Below are positions 1 to 5,700 of a stretch of DNA of 13,284 nt, one piece after another. Numbering within the stretch: the first letter of the stretch is position 1; each line of letters opens with the position of its first letter. The stretch comes from an uncultured Pseudomonadota bacterium. GTDB lineage: Bacteria; Desulfobacterota_B; Binatia; UBA9968. The notes under the pieces are model-generated. The model was not told where the DNA came from and searched no databases. It was given only the letters and a program-made list of their open reading frames with translations. The position numbers and the translations under genes are program-made. The stretch is taken from NCBI GenBank assembly GCA_946478635.1, contig CAMLCX010000084.1:1-13284 (forward strand), written 5' to 3'.

Positions 1-112
1 GGCCTGGGAGCGGGTAGGGCATGAGGGGTGAAGCGCCGCCGGTTTCACCCTCGGCTCCGAATGCCGTGCCTTCAAACACCCGGCCATTGGCTAGTACTAG
101 GATGGCTTTCAT
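1..112 (-). CDS. carA: Carbamoyl-phosphate synthase small subunit, 5' end only
   Basis: The minus strand opens with ATG at 112 and reads MKAILVLANGRVFEGTAFGA followed by EGETGG. This is the standard CarA N-terminus (MKAxLxLxDGxxFEGxxFGAxGExxG). CarA is the glutamine amidotransferase subunit that supplies ammonia for carbamoyl phosphate, the substrate of the aspartate carbamoyltransferase encoded just upstream. The start codon lies 5 nt after the stop of the pyrB fusion, so the two are almost certainly co-transcribed and translationally coupled. Only 37 codons are in the window. The first 26 codons (35-112) match the family. Codons from about 27 onward (positions 1-34) do not give the expected GEVVFNT-like continuation, so the outer end may be a repeat insertion, a real divergence or an assembly edge. 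Confidence 0.8.
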   Translation of the reverse strand, partial: MKAILVLANGRVFEGTAFGAEGETGGASPLMPYPLPG

Positions 113-117
113 GACCT

Positions 118-2064
118 CTACCTGGCCGCCAGGTCCGCGGGGTGAGGCGGCTTCGGCGTTTCCTCCTTCGGGTTGATGATCGTGTAAATAATCACCTGGT
201 CGGGTTCGCCAGGATCGATTTCGCGCAACTTTACCCGCACCCGGTCCGACTCGGAGCTCGGGATATTTTTGCCAACGTAGTTGGGCTTTACCGGAAACTC
301 CCTGTGTCCACGATCGATCAACACAGCCAAGCGAACCGATTGCGGCCGCGCCGAGCGAAAGATGATACTCAACGCGCTCTTGACGGTTCTCCCGGTGAAG
401 ATCACATCATCGACAAGAATGATCTCACGGTCTTTTAGATTGAGCGGTCCCGCGTCGGGATCGTCGGGCGAGAGTCTTTTCAAATCGTCGCCCGAGCCGT
501 AAATCTCGATTTCCCCCACCTCCGGCTTTCGCTTCGCCTGTTTGCCGACTTCGTTCGCCAAACGCTGTGCCAAATGCGAGCCCGCGCCGCGCACGCCCAG
601 AAACAGCAACCGGCTGAGCTCGCGGCAGTCGCGCAGAATTTGCTCGCTCATGGTTAACAAAGCGCCGCCGATTTCAACCTCGCTCATCAGCGTTCGCTGG
701 GGACCACTTTTGAACGGCTTATAACCGAGCTCCTCGGCTTTTTTGATGGAATCAAAAAGCGCCAGCTCGTCTTTTCGTAACCAGTCGGTAAACGTCGCGG
801 CAAGCGAGGCATCGAAAACATAGTACCTTTTCGACTTCACATTGCCGGCGATTTGCACCTTAAACCGATGGTCGCAATAGGCGCACGCCAAAATGAGCGC
901 ATTGGCTTGCCCAGGCGAAACGATTTTAAAACGGCGAGTGCTTGAGATCGGTTCCTTGACGGTTACGCAGTTCAGGTTGCGGCATTGCGGTCCGATCGGT
1001 TCGGGACTTCGATACGGCGCTGTATCGATTTTCGCTCTTGTCGGTTTTTCAGGACTTCCATCGAAGAGAAACTTGAGCAAAGCCATACGCACGGGCACGC
1101 CGTAGGCGGCCTGCTTGAAGTAAATGCCGCGGCGGTCTTTATCGACCTCCGGAGAAAGCTCATCGACGCGGGGCAGCGGGTGCATTACGACGGTGTCTTT
1201 AAATCGCTGCTCCCGTAGAAAATTGGGTCCGATGGTCGGATAACTTGCGTCTCTCGCGCCTTCCTTCATGCGCTCTTTCTGTTTTCGCGTCATGTAGAAG
1301 GCATCGTACCGAAGCCCCGTCGCCAAGTTGTTGAGGCGGGCTTGAATCACTTCATCCACCTGGGTGTAGAGGGCCAGCTGATGGGGTTGCTTCGGAGTAA
1401 GGTAAAGCGCGTCGGTTTCGGTGACGACCGCGTTCAAATCGTCGGACGCTACCGGCTCGAGCGCATAATCGTATTCCCGCTCCAATCGTTCGAGCACATA
1501 CTGCGGCAACGCCATGCCGTTCGCGGCGAGCGTCACCACGTTGGCGCCGAAACGGGCGAGCGCATACACCAGCGAGTGAATGGTTCGTCCGTTCTTCAAA
1601 TCGCCGCAGACCACTACCGTCAGTCCTTTGAGCTCGCCCTTTTCCTTGCGCAGGGTATAAAGATCACAAAGCGTTTGCGTGGGATGCTCGTGGCTGCCAT
1701 CGCCGGCATTGATCACCGGCGCATCGGCATGCTCTGCCATTGCCTGCACGGCGCCGTCCCAATTGTGACGGACGACCAAAACATCGGCATAGCTGGAAAC
1801 GACCTTGGCGGTGTCGGCGACCGTTTCGCCTTTGGCCGTCGACGACGCTTTCATGTCCGAGCAGCTGATTACGGTACCGCCCAGGCGCTGCATGGCGGAT
1901 TCGAAAGACAGGCGCGTTCTGGTGCTCGGCTCGTAAAAGAGCGTCGCCATGATCCGGCCGCTGGCAGAGCGGTCGGCGCGCAATTTGTCACCGGCGTCGG
2001 CCAACGAAAAAATCTCTTCTATTTCATCGTTGCTCAAATCGGCGATCGAAATAACACTACGCAT
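118..2064 (-). CDS. pyrB: Aspartate carbamoyltransferase catalytic chain fused to a PyrI zinc domain and a PyrR-like PRTase domain
   Basis: This 648-residue protein should make carbamoyl-aspartate from carbamoyl phosphate and aspartate, the committed step of UMP synthesis, in the cytoplasm. Residues 1-336 are a complete E. coli-type ATCase chain: STRTR at 47-51, SSTAKGET with K78, HPTQ at 127-130, NGRTIHSL with R160, TRKQKER near 259-265 and HPLPRVDE at 295-302. Residues 361-410 match the zinc half of PyrI: CRNLNC at 361-366 and CAYC at 394-397, with the PyrI-like EPISS stretch between them. The PyrI nucleotide-binding half is absent. After a linker (411-458), residues 459-636 form a PyrR-type phosphoribosyltransferase domain: GVRGAG at 490-495, VDDVIFTGRT at 551-560 and VLIDRGHREFPV at 581-592. 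The usual PPi-loop second arginine is alanine (A494). The gene starts 19 nt after pyrR and carA follows after 5 nt. Catalytic function is confident; the role of the PRTase domain is inferred to be allosteric. Confidence 0.92.
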   Translation of the reverse strand: MRSVISIADLSNDEIEEIFSLADAGDKLRADRSASGRIMATLFYEPSTRTRLSFESAMQRLGGTVISCSDMKASSTAKGETVADTAKVVSSYADVLVVRHNWDGAVQAMAEHADAPVINAGDGSHEHPTQTLCDLYTLRKEKGELKGLTVVVCGDLKNGRTIHSLVYALARFGANVVTLAANGMALPQYVLERLEREYDYALEPVASDDLNAVVTETDALYLTPKQPHQLALYTQVDEVIQARLNNLATGLRYDAFYMTRKQKERMKEGARDASYPTIGPNFLREQRFKDTVVMHPLPRVDELSPEVDKDRRGIYFKQAAYGVPVRMALLKFLFDGSPEKPTRAKIDTAPYRSPEPIGPQCRNLNCVTVKEPISSTRRFKIVSPGQANALILACAYCDHRFKVQIAGNVKSKRYYVFDASLAATFTDWLRKDELALFDSIKKAEELGYKPFKSGPQRTLMSEVEIGGALLTMSEQILRDCRELSRLLFLGVRGAGSHLAQRLANEVGKQAKRKPEVGEIEIYGSGDDLKRLSPDDPDAGPLNLKDREIILVDDVIFTGRTVKSALSIIFRSARPQSVRLAVLIDRGHREFPVKPNYVGKNIPSSESDRVRVKLREIDPGEPDQVIIYTIINPKEETPKPPHPADLAAR

Positions 2065-2083
2065 GGTTCAAATTCCCAATTGA

Positions 2084-2644
2084 CTAACGCTGCGCCCCAG
2101 GCCAATTGACGAGCAATACCTGATCGATGCCATCCGATTCCAGCAAGCGAACATTGACTCGCTGGCCTTCCACCGCCTGAATATTTTTACCGACGATATC
2201 GGCGCGAATGGGCAATTCGCGGGCGCCGCGATCGATCAAAACCGCGACGAGAATTCTTTTCGGCTGGCCAAGACGCTCCACCGCATCCATCGCCGCGCGG
2301 ATCGTTCGGCCCCGGTAAATCACGTCGTCGATCAGCACCACGGTGTTGTCGTCGACGGCTGCTTCGATTTCGAAGGCGCCCAGAGGCGAACTACTCTGAG
2401 TTTCGTTTCGATCGTCGCGGAGCGACGACACATCGATGACTGCAACCGCTGGCGTCGCCCTACCGATCACCTCGATCTGACGCGCCAGCCGGCGAGCGAG
2501 ATGGACGCCGCGGGAACGGATGCCGATCAATACCAGCTCATTCGGATTGGCGCACTTCTCGACGATCTCGTGCGCCATCCTCTTGAGTACTTTAGCGAGA
2601 TCCGCCTGCTCCAAAACAATTTGCTTTTCCTCAGCCATAGACAA
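2084..2644 (-). CDS. pyrR: PyrR, pyrimidine operon attenuation protein / uracil phosphoribosyltransferase-like
   Basis: The 186-residue product has the length and motifs of PyrR, the UMP-responsive RNA-binding regulator of pyr operons, which in many species also makes UMP from uracil and PRPP. GIRSRG (41-46) is the PPi loop, LIDDVIYRGRT (104-114) the PRPP loop, and VLIDRGARELPI with VGKN (135-154) the PyrR C-terminal signature. The usual threonine of the TGRT loop is arginine (R111), which could weaken enzyme activity without removing RNA binding. The TTG start at 2644 is chosen because GGGAGGG (2652-2658) sits 7 nt before it; the ATG two codons in (2638) would be 13 nt away. Both GGGAGGG and the start lie in the leader terminator, so translation is likely tied to attenuation. 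It is the first main gene of the operon, with the pyrB fusion and carA downstream. Confidence 0.93.
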   Translation of the reverse strand: MSMAEEKQIVLEQADLAKVLKRMAHEIVEKCANPNELVLIGIRSRGVHLARRLARQIEVIGRATPAVAVIDVSSLRDDRNETQSSSPLGAFEIEAAVDDNTVVLIDDVIYRGRTIRAAMDAVERLGQPKRILVAVLIDRGARELPIRADIVGKNIQAVEGQRVNVRLLESDGIDQVLLVNWPGAQR

Positions 2645-2678
2645 AAAAAGACCCTCCCGATCTAACGGGAGGGCCTTT
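2643..2678 (-). terminator. Intrinsic terminator (attenuator) in the pyr leader
   Basis: On the minus strand an 8-bp perfect GC stem, CCCTCCCG (2673-2666) with CGGGAGGG (2659-2652), closes a 6-nt loop (2665-2660). Five more pairs (AAAGG with TCTTT, one of them G-U) lengthen it, and a run of seven T follows (2649-2643). It sits between the pyr promoter and pyrR, so it should act as a regulated attenuator, not as the end of another unit. The leader peptide stop codon (2664-2662) overlaps the loop. The 3' arm doubles as the pyrR ribosome site and the T run ends in the pyrR TTG start. Confidence 0.88.
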
Positions 2679-2712
2679 GAATATAATTGATCTGTTGGAT
2701 TGAGCTTTTCAT
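2662..2712 (-). CDS. Pyr operon leader peptide, 16 residues
   Basis: ATG at 2712 opens a 16-codon frame, MKSSIQQINYIQRPSR, ending in TAG at 2664-2662. AAAGG (2721-2717) lies 4 nt before the ATG. The last codons run through the 5' arm of the attenuator stem and the stop codon is in its loop, so a ribosome finishing this peptide would cover the 5' arm and stop the terminator from forming. The ribosome site is also the 3' side of the lower stem of the PyrR-binding hairpin, so bound PyrR should hide it. Leader peptides under PyrR control have been proposed for Thermus pyr operons, as I recall. Nothing suggests that the peptide works in trans. Its translation is inferred from placement only. Confidence 0.6.
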   Translation of the reverse strand: MKSSIQQINYIQRPSR

Positions 2713-2716
2713 GTCG

Positions 2717-2749
2717 CCTTTCTCGATCTCGCGGGATCGAATTAAAAGG
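2717..2749 (-). promoter_or_regulatory. PyrR-binding loop (RNA hairpin) in the pyr leader
   Basis: The minus-strand RNA folds as an upper stem UCGAUC (2740-2735) with GAUCGA (2728-2723), closed by hexaloop CCGCGA (2734-2729). An asymmetric internal loop separates it from a lower stem CCUUU (2749-2745) with AAAGG (2721-2717). The loop fits the CNGNGA hexaloop of PyrR-binding sites. The surrounding AUCCCGCGAGAU matches the core of the consensus ARUCCNGNGAGGYU, as I recall it, except for one late G. The upper stem, internal bulge, lower stem layout is also that of known PyrR sites. The nearby pyrR supplies the ligand-binding protein. Confidence 0.78.
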
Positions 2750-2761
2750 TTAACAACAGTG

Positions 2762-2790
2762 TGTTTAACCCGCGCACCCATGAAAGTCAA
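2762..2790 (-). promoter_or_regulatory. Sigma70-type promoter of the pyr operon
   Basis: Minus strand: TTGACT (2790-2785), a 17-bp spacer, then TAAACA (2767-2762). The -35 matches 5 of 6 consensus bases and the spacing is ideal, but the -10 is weak. Transcription would start near 2755, just before the CCUUU lower-stem arm of the PyrR-binding hairpin, giving a leader of about 110 nt before pyrR. Confidence 0.6.
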
Positions 2791-2825
2791 TGCAAATTTC
2801 TTGATTTTGCCTTGCCGAACTCGCC

Positions 2826-2855
2826 TTGACAATTCCAGTCTCTACCGGATATAGC
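2826..2855 (+). promoter_or_regulatory. Sigma70-type promoter for the small membrane-protein gene, divergent from pyr
   Basis: Plus strand TTGACA (2826-2831), an 18-bp spacer, then TATAGC (2850-2855). The start site would be near 2862, about 50 nt before the ATG at 2913. It points away from the pyr promoter, and the two -35 boxes are about 35 bp apart. It is a reason not to use an earlier start codon for the gene downstream, because the longest reading frame would begin inside this -35 box. Confidence 0.5.
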
Positions 2856-2912
2856 TCCGAGCCGATGTTTCGGCATCGGATCTGTTCTTGCGGGACTCAG
2901 CGGGAGCATTCA

Positions 2913-3287
2913 ATGAGTCGAAATTTATGCATCATCCGCGCATCGCGCGTTTTTCGCTCGGCCTATTTCGTCTGGGCCCTGCTCGCCGCATCCTACATAG
3001 TCTTTGAAGCGTTTGATATCGACGGTTCGAATTTGACCAGAATGCTCGGGCCTTGGCAGCGCGCTGCGCTCGCAGCCGAAGCATTGAGCGATGCGGCCGC
3101 TGACCCGCATGAATTGAGCGATCATCGGGAGCATTGGACAACAATTTCGGTTCATGCGGCGCCCGATGTAAGGCTTAGGCGGCAATTCGAACATGTTCAT
3201 TCCGCTCTTCGCGTGTTTTACCGCGCGCGCCTGCATCGCTCTGGCTCGCCGCGTGATTCCCTAGCAGACAGTTTCCCGGATCACTGA
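2913..3287 (+). CDS. Small hypothetical protein with one N-terminal membrane segment
   Basis: I do not recognise this 124-residue protein. It starts MSRNLCIIRASRVFRSAYFV and has one hydrophobic stretch (about residues 15-33, rich in F, Y, W, L and A) preceded by arginines, so it may be a single-pass inner-membrane protein with its N-terminus in the cytoplasm. A patch reading EAFDIDGSN follows, then a histidine- and arginine-rich tail without clear motifs. The ATG at 2913 is preferred: GGGAGC lies about 5 nt upstream, a good promoter ends at 2855, and the frame could otherwise only be extended back into that promoter. The tail has low complexity, so a frameshift or a spurious frame cannot be ruled out. 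The next gene follows in the same direction after 124 nt. Confidence 0.5.
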   Translation: MSRNLCIIRASRVFRSAYFVWALLAASYIVFEAFDIDGSNLTRMLGPWQRAALAAEALSDAAADPHELSDHREHWTTISVHAAPDVRLRRQFEHVHSALRVFYRARLHRSGSPRDSLADSFPDH

Positions 3288-3342
3288 CGACCCAAAACCT
3301 CCGACTCGCAATTCATCGCGTTTCTGATTAACCGAACCAGAT

Positions 3343-3362
3343 TTTCGGCGCATTCGCCGAAA
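3343..3362 (+). repeat. Short perfect hairpin upstream of the beta-propeller gene
   Basis: TTTCGGCG (3343-3350), loop CATT, CGCCGAAA (3355-3362): an 8-bp perfect stem. No T run follows on either strand, so it is not a standard intrinsic terminator. It may end transcription of the small gene before it or be a 5'-leader structure of the gene after it. A 9-bp direct repeat, CCGGGCTTT, follows at 3367-3375 and 3388-3396, 21 bp apart. Confidence 0.45.
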
Positions 3363-3411
3363 GCGCCCGGGCTTTGATCATCAGCAACCGGGCTTTAGCT
3401 GAGGAGGCACC

Positions 3412-5001
3412 ATGAAATTCTTGCAATGCAACATGAGATCTCTTGCCTATATTGGTATTTCCATTTTTGTTTCTTTTGCGTCCACTCTGGGCCTTGCGGG
3501 CAAAGTAGCCGCGGTTACCCCAACGCCGCTGGCGGGTTTAGACTTTTTGACAAAGATTACAATCCCAAACTGGACTACTACCGGAGCGGCGACTCAGGCC
3601 AGCACCGATGTATGGTCGTTCGATCCATCGACTAATACTTTGTATTTTGCCGACCGGGTCAATAAGGGAGTCAGTGTCATCGACACCAGTACGAACACCT
3701 ATCTCGGCACTTTGAAGGTGCCGACCTGCGACCTGGTGACGACAAGGCCCGGGTCGTGTCCGAGCGGCGTGCTAGTCGCGCCCGACTTACACAAGCTTGT
3801 GGTCACCGATCGGAACACGGTTTTGGTTGCCGGCGGGACTACAGTCGACCTCAAATCGATTTTTATTTACGATTTGCGCTTGCTCTCGGCGCCGCCGATT
3901 AAACTTGATATGCCGTTGGGCACTAATAGTGACGAATTGGACTACGATCCAATTAACCATCGGGTCTATGTGGGCAACACCGCGGCGCCGTTTTTCGTCA
4001 CGGTCGTTGATCTGTTGACCAATACTATCGTGGATCAGATCCCGTTGCCGGGGGCTCCAGAGCAGCCGCGCTTCAACCCTGTCGATGGATTTGTCTATGT
4101 CACCGTTCCCGGCGCCCCTGTGCCCGCGATTCTGCGCATTGACACGACGAAGAGCGGTGCGGCGGCGATTGTGGGCACCCTGTTGACTCCCTTGTGCGAT
4201 AGCCGAGCGATCGATATCGATCCGCTGACCAACGATGCATTTATCGGCTGCGCGGCTCCTGTTGCGGGCGCTCCAGCCGGGTCAGGCGCGCAGTTGCTGG
4301 TAAATCTGAACGGCGCTATGAGCATCGTGAACAGCTTCCCCGGTGTCAACGGGACCGATACCGGACAATTCAATTCCAATCTGCGCCGTTTTTACACCGC
4401 GTCGAGCAACAACATAGCCAGCAGTGCAAATTGTCCAGCAAACAACGCCGGCGTTATTCCGGTCGTCGGAGTGTTTGCCGCGCCGACGAAGAAGAGCCCC
4501 GCAGGGAGCTTGGTCGGCGAAGAATGCTCTGGGACCAACGGGCATGACATCGGCGTAGACCCAGTTCATAACCAGGTCTACGTCGGCGTCAGGCAGCTAG
4601 CGGATCCTGCCAGTTTATCCTCTGGGAGTCCTGGCGTGCTTGTCTGGCAAGACCCGGCGCCGCTCGCGCAGCCGGAATTGGTCGAGGAATCGAGCGCCCG
4701 GCTAGGTTCGTTAGCAAATCAACAAGCAAACGGCAAAGTTCTATTTTTGGACAGCCACATCGCGCGAGCCCGCCTCAACAATTTGCCTGTCGGCGGAACC
4801 GCACGGTTGAACGTCACGACCACAGTGGGCAATGAGGTCGTGAACTGCGATAAGTCCGGCAGCACCGCAACCTGTGACGCAGTTCTCAAAGGCGCGGCTC
4901 TGATTGGCGGCACAGTGCTCTTGGGAAATGGCGGCACCGCGGTGGCGAGTGGAATTATTCGCAACGGCAATGGCGGTTTCGGCTCAGGTCGAGACAACTG
5001 A
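3412..5001 (+). CDS. Secreted beta-propeller (YVTN/NHL-like) protein
   Basis: The 529-residue product begins with a signal peptide: a hydrophobic core at about residues 9-29 and a likely cleavage after VAA (32-34). The mature part carries repeated blade-like units in which a DP-[ILVS]-xxx-[VL]-Y-[VF] pattern precedes a V-x-D strand: SFDPSTNTLYFA (69-80), LDYDPINHRVYVG (176-188), RFNPVDGFVYVT (220-231), IDIDPLTNDAFIG (267-279) and IGVDPVHNQVYVG (380-392). This matches YncE/YVTN-type propellers, mostly ligand- or protein-binding extracytoplasmic proteins. Eight cysteines remain in the mature chain (106, 116, 262, 280, 341, 372, 479, 488), which allows disulfides. The last 90 residues form a separate beta-rich, glycine-rich domain. 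GAGGAGG (3401-3407) before the ATG at 3412 supports this start. The ligand and role are unknown. Confidence 0.82.
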   Translation: MKFLQCNMRSLAYIGISIFVSFASTLGLAGKVAAVTPTPLAGLDFLTKITIPNWTTTGAATQASTDVWSFDPSTNTLYFADRVNKGVSVIDTSTNTYLGTLKVPTCDLVTTRPGSCPSGVLVAPDLHKLVVTDRNTVLVAGGTTVDLKSIFIYDLRLLSAPPIKLDMPLGTNSDELDYDPINHRVYVGNTAAPFFVTVVDLLTNTIVDQIPLPGAPEQPRFNPVDGFVYVTVPGAPVPAILRIDTTKSGAAAIVGTLLTPLCDSRAIDIDPLTNDAFIGCAAPVAGAPAGSGAQLLVNLNGAMSIVNSFPGVNGTDTGQFNSNLRRFYTASSNNIASSANCPANNAGVIPVVGVFAAPTKKSPAGSLVGEECSGTNGHDIGVDPVHNQVYVGVRQLADPASLSSGSPGVLVWQDPAPLAQPELVEESSARLGSLANQQANGKVLFLDSHIARARLNNLPVGGTARLNVTTTVGNEVVNCDKSGSTATCDAVLKGAALIGGTVLLGNGGTAVASGIIRNGNGGFGSGRDN

Positions 5002-5082
5002 GATCTCTTCGTGCTTTCCTCGCTGAGCGATGCCATGTGGCCCAGCAAGGAGCACGTCTTTGTTTTCTCTGCCGAAGCAATG

Positions 5083-5123
5083 CACATGGGGAGTGGAATT
5101 CACGATCTACCCCTCCCCATGTG
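5083..5123. repeat. Inverted repeat between convergent genes (possible bidirectional terminator)
   Basis: CACATGGGGAG (5083-5093) pairs perfectly with CTCCCCATGTG (5113-5123) across a 19-nt loop, with further pairs possible outside. It lies between the stop of the beta-propeller gene (5001) and the stop of the convergent phosphoesterase gene (5144). Neither strand has a T run after the stem, so Rho-independent termination is possible but not shown. Confidence 0.4.
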
Positions 5124-5143
5124 TATTGCCTGCCTGAAGATAA

Positions 5144-5635
5144 TCAAACGTTCAAGGTAACGATCTTCGCTTTGATAGTATCGCGAACGAAGAGTAGTTT
5201 GCCCACCGTAACTGGAAGTTTGAAACGGCGTGGCCCGGCGCTCCCCGGGTTGATAAAAAGCACACCATCTTTGGTCACCAGGTTTGGTTTGTGGGAATGT
5301 CCGCTCACCACCGCTTGAAAACCGCTGGCGGAGGCAGAGTCCATCTCATTCACGTTATGGATGACGTAGATCCGCACGCCATTGATCTGAAGATCCAGAA
5401 GGTCCGGAATCTGTTTTGCCCAGGAATCCCGATCATTATTGCCGCGGATGGCGATCACGGGAGCCATCGCGTTGAGCGCGTCAATAACCTCAGGCCTACC
5501 GATGTCGCCGGCGTGGATGATAATTTCGCTGCCCTTGAGTGCCGCAAGGGCCTCCGGCCGCATCAACCCATGGGTATCCGCGATTAAGCCTATCTTGCCG
5601 GATTTGATTGCCAGCTTTTTTTGAGCCATCAGCAC
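5144..5635 (-). CDS. YfcE/MJ0936-type metallophosphoesterase
   Basis: This 163-residue protein has all five motifs of the small calcineurin-like phosphoesterases: DTHG (D20, H22), GDIG (D44), GNND (65-68), H93 in VIHN, and GHSH (112-115). These residues bind two metal ions and hydrolyse phosphodiesters. Its length fits the YfcE group (about 160-185 residues), whose natural substrates are poorly known. The longest frame starts at GTG (5635); the ATG two codons in (5629) is an equally good start, since neither has a convincing ribosome site. It is divergent from the dioxygenase gene, with about 65-70 nt between them, and convergent with the beta-propeller gene. No link to either neighbour's function is evident. 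Confidence 0.88.
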   Translation of the reverse strand: MLMAQKKLAIKSGKIGLIADTHGLMRPEALAALKGSEIIIHAGDIGRPEVIDALNAMAPVIAIRGNNDRDSWAKQIPDLLDLQINGVRIYVIHNVNEMDSASASGFQAVVSGHSHKPNLVTKDGVLFINPGSAGPRRFKLPVTVGKLLFVRDTIKAKIVTLNV

Positions 5636-5649
5636 GCCGTTGATTTAAC

Positions 5650-5679
5650 TTGATTCGCGTCCAGAGGCAATTCTATAGT
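5650..5679 (+). promoter_or_regulatory. Possible promoter of the 3-hydroxyanthranilate dioxygenase gene
   Basis: Plus strand TTGATT (5650-5655), an 18-bp spacer, TATAGT (5674-5679). Transcription would start near 5686, just before the ribosome site GGAGGG (5692-5697). A transcript starting there could not include the upstream TTG at 5650, which supports the ATG at 5701 as the real start. Confidence 0.45.
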
Positions 5680-5700
5680 GTCGTCGGGAATGGAGGGCTT

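Noticed and set aside
1342..2109. Long open frame on the plus strand antisense to the pyrB fusion (255 codons)
   Set aside because: It lies fully opposite a strongly supported gene, its translation is rich in Arg, His and Gly without motifs, and it has no promoter or ribosome site. It is a shadow of GC-rich coding DNA.
2826..2912. Earlier start for the small membrane-protein gene at 2826
   Set aside because: The would-be start lies in a TTGACA -35 box, and the extra residues are not protein-like. The ATG at 2913 has a ribosome site.
5650..5700. 17-residue extension of the dioxygenase from TTG 5650
   Set aside because: The TTG is in a likely -35 box; GGAGGG precedes the ATG at 5701, which gives the family's normal length.
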